Of a stretch of 64,000 nucleotides of DNA, positions 45,330 through 57,340 are shown piece after piece. The DNA is from Budorcas taxicolor (Eukaryota; Chordata; Mammalia; Artiodactyla; Bovidae): NCBI RefSeq assembly GCF_023091745.1, contig NC_068920.1, forward strand, positions 147,031,622 to 147,095,621, in the 5' to 3' direction. Both the position numbers and the translations under genes were made by a program. The notes under the pieces are model-generated. The model was not told the origin of the DNA. It worked only from the letters and a program-made list of their open reading frames with translations, and made no database searches. Within the stretch, counting starts at the first letter, position 1, and every line of letters starts with the position of its first letter.

Positions 45330-45476
45330 CATATTTATTTATTTGGCTGTGCCAAGTCTTAGTTAGTGGAATCTTTTGTGTGGCATGTGAGATCTAGTTC
45401 CCTGACAAGGGATCGAACCTGGGCCCCCTGCATTGGGAGCACAGAGTCTTAGCCACTGGACCACAGGGAAGTCCTG
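45330..45476 (-). mobile_element. CHR-type SINE, short
   Basis: TTTGGCTGTGCCAAGTCTTA at the left and CACTGGACCACAGGGAAGTC at the right, inverted. The BovB at 45487 abuts it closely. Confidence 0.82.
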
Positions 45477-45486
45477 GGTCTTTTTT

Positions 45487-46276
45487 CAGTTCAGTTCAGT
45501 TCAGTCACTCAGTCGTGTCCAACTCATTGCAACCCCGTCGACTGCAGTACACCAGGCCTTCCTTTCCATCACCAACTCCCAGAGTTTATCCAAACTCATG
45601 TCCATTGAGTCGGTGATACCATCCAACCATCTCATCCTCGGTCGTCCCCTTCTCCTCCTGCCCTCAATCTTTCCCAGCATCAGGGTCTTTTCAAATGAGT
45701 CAGCTCTTCGCATCAGATGGCCAAAGTATTGTAGTTTCAGCTTCAACATCAGTCATTCCAGTGAAACTCAGGACTGATCTCCTTTAGAATGGACTGGTTG
45801 GATCTTCTTACAGTCCAAAGAACTCTCAAGAGTCTTCTCCAACACCACAGTTCAAAAGCATCAATTCTTCGATGCTCAGTTTTCTTTATAGTCCAACTCT
45901 CACATCCATACATGACCACTGGAAAAACCATAGCCTTGACAAGACAGATCTTTGTTGTCAAAGTAATGTCTCTGCTTTCGAATATGCTGTCAAGGTTGGT
46001 CATAACTTTCCTTCCAAGGAGTAAGCATCTTTTAATTTCATGGCTGCAGTCACCATCTGCAGTGATTTTTGGAGTCCCAAAAAATAAAGTCAGCCACTGT
46101 TTCCACTGTTTCCTCATCTATTTGCCAAGAAGTGATGGGACCAGATGCCATGATCTTATTTTTCTCAATGTTGAGCTTTAAGCCAACTTTTTCACTCTCC
46201 TCTTTTACTTTCATCAAGAGGCTCTTTAGTTCTTCACTTTCTGCCAAAAGGGTGGTGTCATCTGCATATCTGAGGG
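45487..46276 (-). mobile_element. BovB LINE fragment with YADD catalytic motif
   Basis: Starts with the CAGTTCAGTTCAGTTCAGT tail and extends upstream in the element through the C-terminal domain to the RT palm motif C, YADD (46257-46268, minus strand). It is truncated there, so the rest of RT and the endonuclease are missing. A small frameshift splits the frame near 45.75 kb. Confidence 0.95.
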
Positions 46277-47250
46277 TCTTTTTTACTCCTGTGTAAATTT
46301 TAGGATAAATTTTTAAGCTCTTGTAAAAAATCCCATTCTTTTGAATTTGGAAAGTCCTCATCCTTTCTTGGTCTTTCATGACACTGATATATTTGAAGAA
46401 TAAAATCCGCTATTTTGAGAACGTTCCTCAGTTTGTATTTGTTGGATTGTTTCCTCAAGACCTTGATTTGAATGCCACAATTTTGGCAGGAGCAGTGGGC
46501 CAGTGACATTGTGTTCTTCTCAGTGAGTTACATCAGGAGACACTTGATGTCAGAGTGTGTTATCATTGCTGATGTTTACTTGAATCACTGGGTGAAGGCA
46601 GGGCCCTCTACCTTCTCCACTGCATCTCTCTGCCATAAAGATATCTTTCTTTTCTCTTTGTAATTACTCAGTCAACTCTGGGGAGATACTTTGAGACTGT
46701 AAAGATTTCTTCACTCAATAGCTTAAATATTCTTATTTGTATCAATTACTCAATGACGGTTGCAGGTTTGTTTTCTAACTTTTATCCCTGCTGCTTTTGT
46801 CATCCTTCTACTATGAAGAAGAGCTTTCCCATCTTCCCCAGTTTATTTATGTGTTGGTTTCATTTTTAGGATCATTGTAGACCCATAGATTCTTTTTGAA
46901 TTAATGTTTTATAATCCATCACTATCATCATGCTTTCTGATGCTCAGATGGTCCCGGATTTGGCCAGGGGCATTTTCTTCAAGTGGAACACGTCATTTTG
47001 ACGTGTTCCCACTCTTCCTATATCAGGTCCTTTCTTATTTTCAGGCATAACAAAAAGTTCCTGGCTCATCTTGTGGTTTCCCCTTCCCAGCCCTAGAGTC
47101 ACCCATTTGTCCAAGAAGTCCTGTCCCTTTTGGGGACAAGCATTTCCTTTCCTTTCCCTTTCACTCTATTCCTACCCACCCCTGTGGGTGATTAGTTTCA
47201 TTAGTTTCTAGTTTACCCTTCTTGTGTTTATTTTTTGCAAAAAAATAAGC
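46277..47250. other. Unassigned intergenic DNA
   Basis: The open frame 46300-46509 on the minus strand reads partly like an old repeat, which I could not name. No gene seen. Confidence 0.5.
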
Positions 47251-47378
47251 AGATTTGTGTGTATTTTCTTATTTTTCTTATTACAGAAAAGCTGACATGC
47301 CCTGTATCACTCTGTTTTTCTACTTAACAGTATATTCTGGGAATCATTCCATAACAGCTTTTAGAGCTTTCTCATTCT

Positions 47379-47385
47379 ATATATA

Positions 47386-47450
<65 letters not shown>
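47379..47450. repeat. (TG)n(TA)n(GA)n compound microsatellite
   Basis: Three dinucleotide blocks in succession between the duplicated target site and the SINE body, so it grew from the SINE's 3' tail. Confidence 0.97.
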
Positions 47451-47451
<1 letters not shown>

Positions 47452-47820
47452 CAGAGACAGAATTTTATTTATTCATTTGTTTATTTTTGGCTGTGCATTC
47501 GGGGCTGCATAGGTTTTCCTCTAGCTGCGGTAAGCAGAGGCTACTCTTTAGTTGAGGTGTGCCGGCTTCTAATTTCGGTCATTTCTCTTGCTGTGGAGCA
47601 CAGGCTTCAGGTATGTGGACTTAAAGCAGTTACAGTGCTTCAGCTGTTGCAGTTGCTTCAGCTCAGTAGCTGCAGCTCCCGGGCTCCAGAGCGCAAGCTC
47701 AATGGTTGTGGCACATCAGCTTAGTCGCTCCTGGGCAGGGGCTCTTCCCAGGTTAGGGATTGAACTCACATCTCCTGAATTGGCAGGCAGATTCTTTACC
47801 ACCGAGCCACCAGAGAAGCC
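47379..47820 (-). mobile_element. CHR-2 SINE with compound microsatellite tail, 12-bp target-site duplication
   Basis: CTTTCTCATTCT occurs at 47367-47378 and 47821-47832. The SINE body runs from about 47455 to 47820. The 3' tail region has expanded into (TG)n(TA)n(GA)n at 47379-47450. Confidence 0.93.
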
Positions 47821-48000
47821 CTTTCTCATTCTTCTTCACCTCTGCCTAATGCTCCATTTTGTGGATGTACTATGTTTAATTCATGCAATCTTTGCTTATG
47901 GATATTCAAGGAATATCCACTATTTTTGCTGTTACATATAATGCTGCAAGGAATAACCATGCACATAGGTATTATGTAATGTAGGAAATAAATCTTCAGG

Positions 48001-48521
48001 GTAAATAAATAGTCTCAGTCTTGCAGCTGGGCTGGCCCTGACACAGAAACCTTGAGTGACTGATTTCATCTTTCTGGGCCACAAATTGCCCCTTGACCTG
48101 AGTTCAAACTGTCACCACCTTCTAGCTACAGTAAGAAGCCTGGGGCAGAGCTGGACACTAATGTTGGGCCAGCTGGTCCATGTGCTGTCACTGAGAATGA
48201 AGCAGAAAATGGCCTTGGGAACCAGAGACGAGTCCTAGGATCCCAGGGAGCTGATCTTTCTGGTTACGATGAGGGCCTGTCTCTCTGATCTGACTTCAGA
48301 AGGCTCCCACCTTCTATACTTGATCATCTCCAAATACTGCCACTCTGCCTGAAATTTCACTGCTAGTCCCCCCTTGGGTCTAAGACACTGAAGCAGCAGG
48401 TTGTGTGTACACATACCTGTGAGTCCAGAGGCACAGACTGGTTGTGAGGTCATCAGCTCCCTGTTAGCAGAGCTTGCAAAGAACAGGGCGTAGGGAGGTC
48501 ACTTTTAATAGGAAGACTGAG
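48001..48521. other. Unassigned intergenic DNA
   Basis: A MIR-like scrap may lie at about 48030-48090. Otherwise nothing recognised. Confidence 0.5.
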
Positions 48522-48799
48522 CCTGGGACCAAGGGGAGAGGGCACTGAGATGGGGGGACATGCCCTCCCGGGACCCAGGGGAGAGGGCACTGAGATGGGG
48601 GACGTGCCCTCCCGGGACCCAGGGGAGAGGGCACTGAGATGGGGGACGTGCCCTCCCGGGACCAAGGGGAGAGGGCACTGAGATGGGGGGATGTGCCTTC
48701 CGGGACCAAGAGGACAGGGCACTGAGATGGGGGGACATACCTTCCTGGGACCAAGGGGAGAGGGCACTGAGATGAGGGGATATGCCCTCCTGGGACCAT
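48522..48799. repeat. 44-45-bp minisatellite, about six copies
   Basis: Unit of the form CCCGGGACCCAGGGGAGAGG plus GCACTGAGATGGGGG and GACGTGCCCT. The GCAC landmark repeats at 48542, 48587, 48631, 48675, 48719 and 48764. Central copies are nearly identical; edge copies diverge. All three minus-strand frames stay open through it. Confidence 0.95.
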
Positions 48800-49878
48800 C
48801 TAGAGAGGGATGCAGAGGCAGGTAGTGCAGATTCCGGGCACAAGTGTCAGGATGAGGGAACTCTCCCACTCTGCTCCACTTCCTCACCCAGCGCCCGGTG
48901 CCCAGTGCGGGACACAGCTTCTCCTCTCCTGCCCTCCCCCTACCTCTGATCACATGTAGCCAGAGTGATCCAGAGCCTTCAGACACTCCCCATCGTCATC
49001 TGAGTACTGAACAAACTCCTTACCCCTGGCATTCCAGGCCCATCTTTCCAGGCTCATCTCCCCTCCAACTTTGCCTGCAGACCCTACGAGTATTCTCTGA
49101 ACAAGAATACTGAGATGTGCAAAGTGATAAGGACGGGATATGTATGCGAACTGTGACCTGTGATGCAAAACTAGGACCTTTCTCACAAACCCGGGTTCAG
49201 GCACAGCCAAGCTGGGAACTGTCTTACACACACACATGTTCAAACCCTGAGGTCCTCCCTTCATTTTGGAGGTCCTTTCCTTATCCCAGAGGTCATAAGT
49301 CCCCGCATTCTGACAGGTTCCAGGATGCCCCTCTGGCAGAAGCTGTCTCTGGCCCCCTGGCTCCAGTAGGCACCAAGTCGCCCTGCTGAATTCTAGAGGG
49401 ATGAGCGCTTGGCCCCGAGAAGGGGGTGTGGGCGCCACCTTGTGGCTCCCAGCATTTATCCTGCTGAATGTTGACCCCTGATGGACTAATACCTGTGGAT
49501 CCCAAAGCTTGAGGACCCAAGACCTTGGATGGGAAGACTGCACCCTCTCATCCTGCTTGTCCTGACACCCCGGTCCCACCAAGACAGGTCATTTGGGCGC
49601 CCAGGGCTTCCTGACAGAGAAGATGGTTTTAGCGCTTGGAAGGGGAAGGTCCCATTGGTCTCATTCTTACAGGTCCTTATATCCCTCCATCCCGGCCCCC
49701 CAACCCCATCTCAGGTCTCACTGACTCTACTGCCTTGTCGGGGTGCAGCGGGGTGTGGGAGCCGAGGACGAGCTGGCCCACAGAGGAGCCCAGGTTGACC
49801 AGTCTGCCATCACAGACATATCACTTGATCTCTTGGGGGCTCAGATTTAATTTAAAAAGAGGATAATAATTTACACCA
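48800..49878. other. GC-rich unique DNA ending in a MIR fragment
   Basis: No young repeats. The open frame of 210 codons at 48950-49582 (minus) has no recognisable domain. A MIR-like stretch lies at about 49800-49878 (TCACTTGATCTCTTGGGGGC). Confidence 0.55.
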
Positions 49879-50090
49879 TAAAAAAAAAAAAAAAAAAAAA
49901 ACAGTCGCCCAGTCGTGTCTGACTTTTTGCAACCCCAAGGCCTGTAGTCCACCAGGCTCCTCTGTCAATGGGATTCTCCAGGCAAGATTATGCAGTGGAT
50001 TGCCATTTCTTACTCCAGGGGATCTTCCCAACCCAGGGATCGAAACTTGCAGGCAGATTCTTTCCTGTCTGAACCACCAGGGAAATCCAG
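49879..50090 (-). mobile_element. Bov-tA SINE with long homopolymer tail
   Basis: TTTACACCA at 49870-49878 and 50091-50099 is a 9-bp target-site duplication. About 21 A lie at the left end on the plus strand, so the tail is T-rich on the element's own strand. The other minus-strand copies likewise have CTTT-type tails. Confidence 0.92.
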
Positions 50091-52741
50091 TTTACACCAG
50101 GGGCATTCCTAGAAATCGGAGATGGGGACTTAGACTCTTGGCACTTACTAGGCCCTAAAAGTGGCAGCTGATGGACTTGAATGGCATCCATGCACCTTCT
50201 CCAGGAACGCACTCCCTGCCCTGTCTGGGGGCACCTCCCCTTGGCCCCTGGGTCCCTCATCACTATACCCGAGCCCCTCTTGGGCTGTCACCTACTTGCT
50301 GGTCACCCCCACCAGCCTGAGAGGTGGTCCACACAGGAAGGCTTGAGATCATTTCATGCACCACCAGGTACTTTGCTCAGGTGGACACGAGGGCCTGAGG
50401 TGGCTCCTGACACGGGAGCTGTGAGACCAGTATAAGATGGATGAGAAGGTTGCACACAAGTCTTCTAGGGGACGGTCCACAAATAACAAATTCGTGGGGG
50501 CATTCCTCTTCTCTTGGGAGAGCTTGGGTGTTGAGATACCAATCAAGAGACCAGAGCTCTGCACACATCCAGTCAGAGCAGCGGGGTGCCTGCTCCATCC
50601 TGGGAAGGAAGCCACAGAAGACGGAGCTGTGCCTACAGTGCCCACAGGCTGGGCAAGGTGAGGACTGGCTGGACAAGAGTGTGGGTCTGAGCCAGGCTCC
50701 AGGAGAGAGGAACGGAGACCTGGGATTGCTTCCAGAACTTTCTGGAAAAGACAGGACTGTGCTCCCTTCCTCCTCTTTCTGGGGAGGAGGAGAGGATGCA
50801 GGGCAGAAGGGCGGACACCTGTTGGCCCCAAGTCCCGGAACAGGCGTCCCACGGGCTGTGCTGGGAGGGCTGGGCTAGCCTGGCCTCCGAGCAGGGGAGA
50901 GTCTGAGTGGGTGAGGCTGCAGCCCAACCTTTGCCAAGGTGCCCGACATTCCCGGGGAGCCTGGGCCGCTGGTGAGGCTGGGGCTCTGGACACATTCTCA
51001 GGCCGGGGCGGCCAGACCAGGCAGCTGGAGAAGCACGCCCAGCTGGCCTCCCTGCGGATGCCGTCCTGGAGTCCGGCTTTGACTGGCTGTTCTGCTATAT
51101 ACCCACGGGCAGCTCAGATGCCCCTTCTCCGGCTCCCAGACGTGCTGGACCACTCCCAGAACTTTTCCACAGAGCAGAGGGGAGCCCTCATCGAACCGGA
51201 AGGGAAGACAGCTTCCCTTCCTTCCTCCTGCTTTGCTTCAACTCAACAAAGTCTCACTATCACCCACTCTGCACTGGGCCCCGTGCTGAGTGATAGCATC
51301 GGGCTCGGGACTGAGGGTTTTAGTGATGACAGAGAGTGCACCCGGGCAGGCAGGTCCTGCCAGGGCCGCCCCCTCCCCCTTAGCCTGAGCCCGCTCCCTC
51401 CAGCAAGCCTGCCCACCCACCTGTTCTGGGTTAGGTTGGTTTGAGGGCAGGGAGGCACCTACTTCTAGCTGGGGTGGAATCTCACTACCACTTCCCAGGG
51501 CAGAGGGTACTGGAGACCTCTCTGGGGGTCTGGTCTGAAGCTCTTCATTGGCTTCAGTCCCAGTATCTGGGATGGGCAGAGGGTGTAGTGAATCAGGGCA
51601 GCGTCTTCTCTGAGCTCTCCAGCTGCCTAATCCCTGTGGCCACCCTGGCAGGCGACCGAGGGTATGGCCTGAGCTGCTGGCCCTCCTCTCGGGTCCAGCT
51701 GGCCCTGCTGCCCAGAGGCTCAGCTCCCCTTGGACGATGGCCAGGAGAATCGGCCCATCCGTGTGTCAGGCAGACCAAGTGTGCAAGTGTTTGTGCATGC
51801 ATATGTGAGGGGTGCGTGGCAGCTCCAGGGCTCAGTCTCATCTGGCATCCGCAGCCCTGCCCTGAACCCGCCTCCTTGCCTCCCGGGGGTGGGGGAAGCC
51901 AGGACACCTGCTCCTGAGATATCAACCTGCCTGGGCTGGCCCCGGAGACTCCAGGCTGAGACCTCCTCCAGCCCTGCTGGGGGATGTGCAGCCTGGTCCC
52001 ACCTAACAAGGCTGAGGCCCTGATCTGGGGCTGTGTGAGCATCACTCAGTTGTCACCCACAGACCCCAAAGGTTCTCAGGCAGGATTTGCCAAAGGAAGG
52101 AGATCACTAAGGGAACACCCATTCCGGGTGGACCAGGATGAGTCTCAGGCCTGTTTGGGAGGCTTTCACTTAGTTCTGCCGGCCCATTGGCTGAGGGAAC
52201 GCCAGCCACTACTTCTGAGTATATTGGTTCAAGGCCTCCTGTTGTCTCGCTACAGTCATTATTGAAATCTTTGCTACAGGAACAGCCTGCTTCCTTCTCC
52301 AGAGAGGTTACATGACTTACTCAGTATCTCCCAGCCAGGAGGCGTGGAGCAGGACTGTCTTCCAGACCCCTCTTGGCAATTTCAGCCCCTCGGTCCTGGC
52401 CTGGGAGAGGATTTTAGGGTGCAGAGGGGGGTTCTCGTGGAATCAGCCAGTGCTGTGTGTGTCAGTGAGAGAAACTGGATGGGCCACAGTGCCCACAGTT
52501 CTTCCAGCTGCCTTGTCGGAGTGCCTGAAACCTCTCTCCATGAGCATCTTTCCTCTGCGTGGAGTTCTCATGTCAGCATCTTTGGAGAGCTGACCCACTC
52601 CTCCGCCAGCACCGGTACAAACAAAACCTGGTGCAGATGTCCAGGCTGGCTCTGTGTGGGAACAGCATGCCCTGGGAGTCCTCATCTCTACTGTGAACCT
52701 ATGGTTTCAGGGGAGGAAACTGAGGCCCAGAGGGGCTCCCA
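50091..52741. other. GC-rich, repeat-poor unique DNA
   Basis: 2.6 kb with no recognisable mobile element. Overlapping open frames occur on both strands (for example 50349-50993 minus, 50911-51444 plus), as expected of stop-poor GC-rich DNA. No known protein family is seen in any of them. Confidence 0.55.
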
Positions 52742-53832
52742 GTCAGTTCAGTTCAGTTGCGACCCCATGGACTGCAGCACGCCAGGCTTCCCTGTCCATC
52801 ACCAACTCTCGGAGTTTACTCAAACTCATGTCCATTGAGTCAGTGATGCCATCCAACCATCTCATCCTCTGTCGTCTCCTTCTCCTCCTGCCTTCAATCT
52901 TTCCCAGCATCAGGGTCTTTTCCAATGAGTCAGCTTGTCACATCAGGTAGCCAAAGTTTTGGAGCCTCAGCATTAGTCTCAGTCCTTCCAATGAATATTC
53001 AGGACTGATGTCCTGCAGGATTGACTGGTTTGATCTCCTTACAGTCCAAGGGACTCTCAAGAGTCTTTTCCAACACCACAATTCAAAAGCATCAATCCTA
53101 TAGCACTCAGCCTTCTTTATAGTCCCACTCTCACATTCATATATGATTACTGGAAAAACCATAGCTTTGGCTAGACGGACCTTTGTTGGCAAAGCAATGT
53201 TTCTGCTTTTTAATATGCTGTCTAGGTTGGTCAGGAGAAGGCAATGGCAACCCACTCTAGTACTCTTGCCTGGAAACTCCCATGGACAGAGGAGCCTGGT
53301 GGGCTGCAGTCCATCGGGTCGCTGAGGGTCGGACAAGTCTGAGTGACTTCACTTTCACTTTTCACTTTCATGCATTGGAGAAGGAAATGGCAACCCACTC
53401 CAGTGTTCTTACCTGGAGAATCCCAGGGATGGCGGAGCTTGATGGGCTGCCATCTCTGGGGTCGCACAGAGTTGGACACGACTGAAGTGGCCTCAGCAGC
53501 AGCAGCTAGGTTGATCATAGCTTTTCTTTCAAGGAGCAAGCCTCTTTTAATTTCATGGCTGCAATCACCATCTGCAGTGATTTTGGAGCACCCCCAAAAA
53601 ATAAAGTCTCTCACTGTTTCCATTGTTTCCCCATCCATTTGTCATGAAGTGATGAGACCGGATGCCATGATCTTTGTTTTCAGAATGTTGAGCTTTAAGC
53701 CAACTTTCTCACTCTCCTCTTTCACTTTCATCAAGAGGCTGTTTAGTTCTTCTTCACTTTCTGTCTTAAGGGTGGTGTCATCTGCATATCTGAGGTTATT
53801 GATATTTCTCCCAGCAATCCTGATTCCAGCTT
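52742..53832 (-). mobile_element. BovB LINE fragment split by BOV-A2
   Basis: BovB 3' end and RT palm (YADD at 53777-53788, minus strand), interrupted at 53234-53505. The 3' end is marked by CAGTTCAGTTCAGTT. The upstream RT is missing beyond 53832. Confidence 0.94.
53234..53505 (+). mobile_element. BOV-A2 SINE nested in BovB, target-site duplication
   Basis: Two Bov-A monomers and (AGC)n tail. CTAGGTTGGTCA (53222-53233) and CTAGGTTGATCA (53506-53517) flank it (11/12). The BovB sequence resumes across it. Confidence 0.95.
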
Positions 53833-54001
53833 ATACTCCAGAGTCACCCAAAGTCACCCCACAAGTAAAGGGTTGATGCTTAGCTCTTTAACGTGCAGTG
53901 ATGACAAGGACACTTGTGTCTGAAATCAAGATGCTCTTGCCCCAACGCTGATTTTCCAGGAGCAAATTCTAGTAAGATGCCCCCTACAAGCTGGTGAAAG
54001 G

Positions 54002-54314
54002 AAAAGTCGCTCAGTCATGTCCAACTCTTTGCGACCCCATGGGCTATACTCATGCGACCCCATGGAATTCTCCAGGCCAGAATACTGGAGTGGGAAGCCC
54101 TTCCCTTCTCCAGGGGATCTTCCCAACCCAGGGATCAAACCCAGGTCTCCCACATGGCAGGCGGATTCTTTACCAGCTGAGCCACAATGGAAGCGCAAGA
54201 ATACTGGTGGGTAGCCTATTCCTTCTCCAGGGGATCTTCCCAATCCAGAAATCGAACCAGGGTCTCCTGCATTGCAGGTGAATTCTTTACCAACTGAGCT
54301 ATCAGGGAAGCCCT
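54002..54314 (-). mobile_element. Bov-tA SINE with duplicated head
   Basis: A complete minus-oriented Bov-tA (54002-54195) is followed directly by a second partial unit (54197-54314) that repeats the segment from AATACTGG to the head ATCAGGGAAGCCC. The result is a roughly 1.6-unit element. Confidence 0.88.
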
Positions 54315-57300
54315 AGAGGCTGGTAGCAACTCTTTATGGCAAGAGGATACGGCAATAACAATAATCACTGCCACCTTTAAGGGCCCTCTCAGTATGGCAG
54401 TGATGCCAAGCGCCCAGCATGCAGAGATTGTCCATGCAAGTAGGCATTCTCCTGTCCCAGTTGAGGGTGTGATAGATGCAGGGACGCTATTGATCTGACC
54501 GAGGCTGCCAGTCATGGGAGGATCTGATCCTGACCCAAAGCTTCGAGTTCACTACAGGATTAGAAGCATCCTTTGAAAACCTGGTTATTTGTACCTGCTT
54601 TTCTACCAGGTGCTAGCCTGAGCCAAGGGAAGAGGTTTCTGTACACGCCAGGTGAACGTGGGATGGGCAGGGAGCTGCAGTTGGTGCCCCGCTGGGAGAG
54701 GATGTGGGTTCTGGCCCTCCTGGTACAGGCCTCCCTCTGGCTTGGCCAGTAGGCCAGTCCCCTCCCAAAGGGGGCCGAGCCAGCCCTGTGAGTGAGAGTC
54801 TGGGAGGATGGAGGGGACTTAGGAGGCAGAGGAGCAGACGGACAGGGAAGGGGCCCAGGCAGTGGACTTATGGTGGGGGGGCGGTGGTGGCTGGGGAGGC
54901 GTGCCATCTCGGGAAGGTGAGTGACGATGAGTGATGCACCTTGGGCCAGATGAGGCAATGCCCTGGGGTCTAGGGGGTCACTGGGGTCAAAGGTCCCCAG
55001 AGGAACAGGGAAACTAAGGCTGCAAACCTGTCTTCAGCATATGTGGACCCATCCACTCATTAAGTACTCCTAGAATGGCTATGTGTGCATGGCGGCCCCT
55101 GGGCTCTGTGAGCCTCTAGAAGGGGAGCAGGGCTGAGGGTACGGAGCATCCACTGGGACTTGACAGGAAGTGGTGCCAAGCTGGACACAAGGAGAGGAGA
55201 GCCACAGAAAGAAGGGCTCTGGTACCGGAAGGGGTGGGGAAGGGCCCCAGCAGGGGCTACAGCTGTGCTGGTGCACATCACCGTGTGGCTGGGCTGCCGT
55301 CAGATGGATCCACGTCTTAAAGGGAGGGGGATTTTCTGAGTAGAGTCCAGAAACTTCGATTCGGGCCATCCGAGCTGGGCTGGGTGTGTCCCTATCTCCC
55401 TGGCCTGCATCTTGAGGTGCTGGCATGGCCGCCTGCTCCCTACGGGCTCAGGAGCTATGATCCTTGACCCCTGCATCCTGATCTCTCTAAGACGCCCAGA
55501 TCCGGTGGCCTGAAGGAAAGCTTCTGGGCGGAAAACTATGTTGGAACAGCCACCAGTCACTGGCCGAAGGCCACCCTAGGGGACTTAGGAAGTGCTGGCC
55601 CAGTGGCTTCAAAAGCCAGAGCCCCCAGCTCCCAGGAAGCTGCAGGGGCAGCCCCAGGGAGCACCAGCAGCTGATGCCCAGGAGGGGTGCCTGGAAGGAG
55701 TCCCAGGGACACAGGCATCCTGGTAGAGCCAGTGTCCGCTACAGGGAGCGGAAGCCAGGCAGGGCTGAGGGCCGTCCAGATGGCTCTGCAGACACCGACA
55801 TGCTCCCACTCTGCCTTGACCCCTCCCGGTCCCCACCTGTCTCCAGTGCTGGGCCCCTCTGACTCATGTTCTCCAGAGACTCTCCCAGTGGCCCCCGGGG
55901 ATGGGAGTGGATGGTCTCCTGGCCGGGTGGAGGGCGGTACCCAGGCGATCCCCAGCTGGGGATCCAGCTCTCTCGAATAAAGACTTTCCATCACTCCCCT
56001 CTTTGCAATGCCAGGCCTCCTGTGTTTCCATTGACTTCAAGGGCTGCAATAGCCTGCCATTCTGCAAGGCACACATGACCTGGATTGCTGCTGGCCTGGC
56101 CTGCAGGCCCTCGGTGTGACTTTGGTGCTGCTATACCCGTTATCTTGGCTCTGCGTGCTTCCAGCAGTCCATGAACTCTCACTGCTGTTGTCCCCTTGGT
56201 CTCTGAGGCCTCATCGTTCTATGCACTTGGGGAGCCACATGGGCCGATCTACCATGGCACTGGGAGTCAGGCTGTAACTGCTCACCCATCAGCTTGCTTG
56301 GGACCAATGCCAACCCCGGGTTCAGAGGCAGGACTGATGTTAGGGATTGCAGCCATGGTTCTGACTCAGGTGGAGACGGGGAGTGAGTAAGAAGTCAGGG
56401 TGGAGGGCAGAGGCTCCAGGTTAACTGCCCAGGCCACCTGAGGAGTGGGTGTGCAAGCTGGCAGGGCAGAGCACACGTCAGCTAGGGCTCTGACTACGGC
56501 AGGGTGACTGGGCAGGTCCGGTTTCGGAGGTCCAGCCTGGGGCAGTAGGGTCAGGGGTCATTGTAGGTGAGGAGGCCCCGGGGGAGCTGGAGGTGGAGGG
56601 TGAAAAACAAAGCTCCAAGGGCTCTGGAGCTGAAGGGAGGGTGTCAGAGAAGGCCAGAGAGGCAGGCGAGGGGCTGATGGGCAGGGAAGGCCGTGTCCAG
56701 GCACCGAGCCAGGGATGGGGCGTCTCCTGTGATCTGGGCTGAGGGTGAGCCTTGCTTTAGAGCAGAAGCTGTTTGTCCACGGCCTTCATGATGGTTCCTG
56801 GGGAAGATGGGCCACAGCACCAAGGCCTGGGGATGTCTCAGAAGGGCCACAGACTGGGGCAGAGGCCAGTGAGCACAGGGTCATGGCCCACCTGCCTCCT
56901 CAGGTGGCGAGAGGGCTACTCTGGAGGAAGCCAGTCAGCAGCAAGTGGATAAAAAGATGGCTGACGTTCCTGGGGGAGCCCAGAGACGGGGCCCCTGCCC
57001 GCAAGAGAGGCTCTTAGAGGAGAGCTGAGTCAAAGTGCCATTAATCCTCAACCCTGTGCATGCCATGTGCCATGCGGGGTGGGGAGAGGCAGCCTGCGGT
57101 GAAGGGGTGGTCAGCCAACAGTCAGCACAGGAGGGGTTGGGGTGGGGCAGGGCCCAGCTGGGAAAGGGCAGGCCCGCTCCTCCCAGAGAGGCTGCGGCAG
57201 GGCCTGGCCCTCCAAAATTCACAGGGTTTACCCACCAGGGCTCTGGAGTCCGCCTTGCGGGCTCAGACTCGGCAACTGGCCAAGATGGATCCATCTCTGG

Positions 57301-57340
57301 GGGAAGGGCTCACGAGGACCGAGCTCACGTGACTGATGTA
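54315..57340. other. GC-rich, repeat-poor unique DNA
   Basis: 3 kb free of young repeats, with many overlapping stop-free frames on both strands and no recognisable domain or exon pattern. I cannot assign a function. Confidence 0.55.

Larger units (their letters stand above)
47251..48000 (-). repeat. Old L1-type 3' fragment split by a CHR SINE
   Basis: GGGAATCATTCCATAACAGC before the SINE and GCTCCATTTTGTGGATGTAC plus TTGCTGTTACATATAATGCT after it are consecutive parts of an old inverted L1 3' region. Confidence 0.65.

Noticed and set aside
48522..48799. Regular repeat array reminiscent of CRISPR
   Set aside because: Units are contiguous with no unique spacers, and the window is mammalian.
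48453..48986. Three overlapping minus-strand ORFs encoding SVPSPLGPG-type repeats
   Set aside because: They are produced by the 44-45-bp minisatellite, whose unit has no stop in any minus frame. The simultaneous opening of all three frames argues against coding.
49880..49901. Poly(A) tract as the end of a processed pseudogene
   Set aside because: It lies within the target-site duplication of a minus-strand Bov-tA and is that SINE's T-rich tail. No gene-like sequence precedes it.
50349..50993. 214-codon minus-strand ORF and neighbouring overlapping frames
   Set aside because: Comparable frames are open on both strands in the same GC-rich DNA. No recognised domain and no supporting splice or promoter signals.
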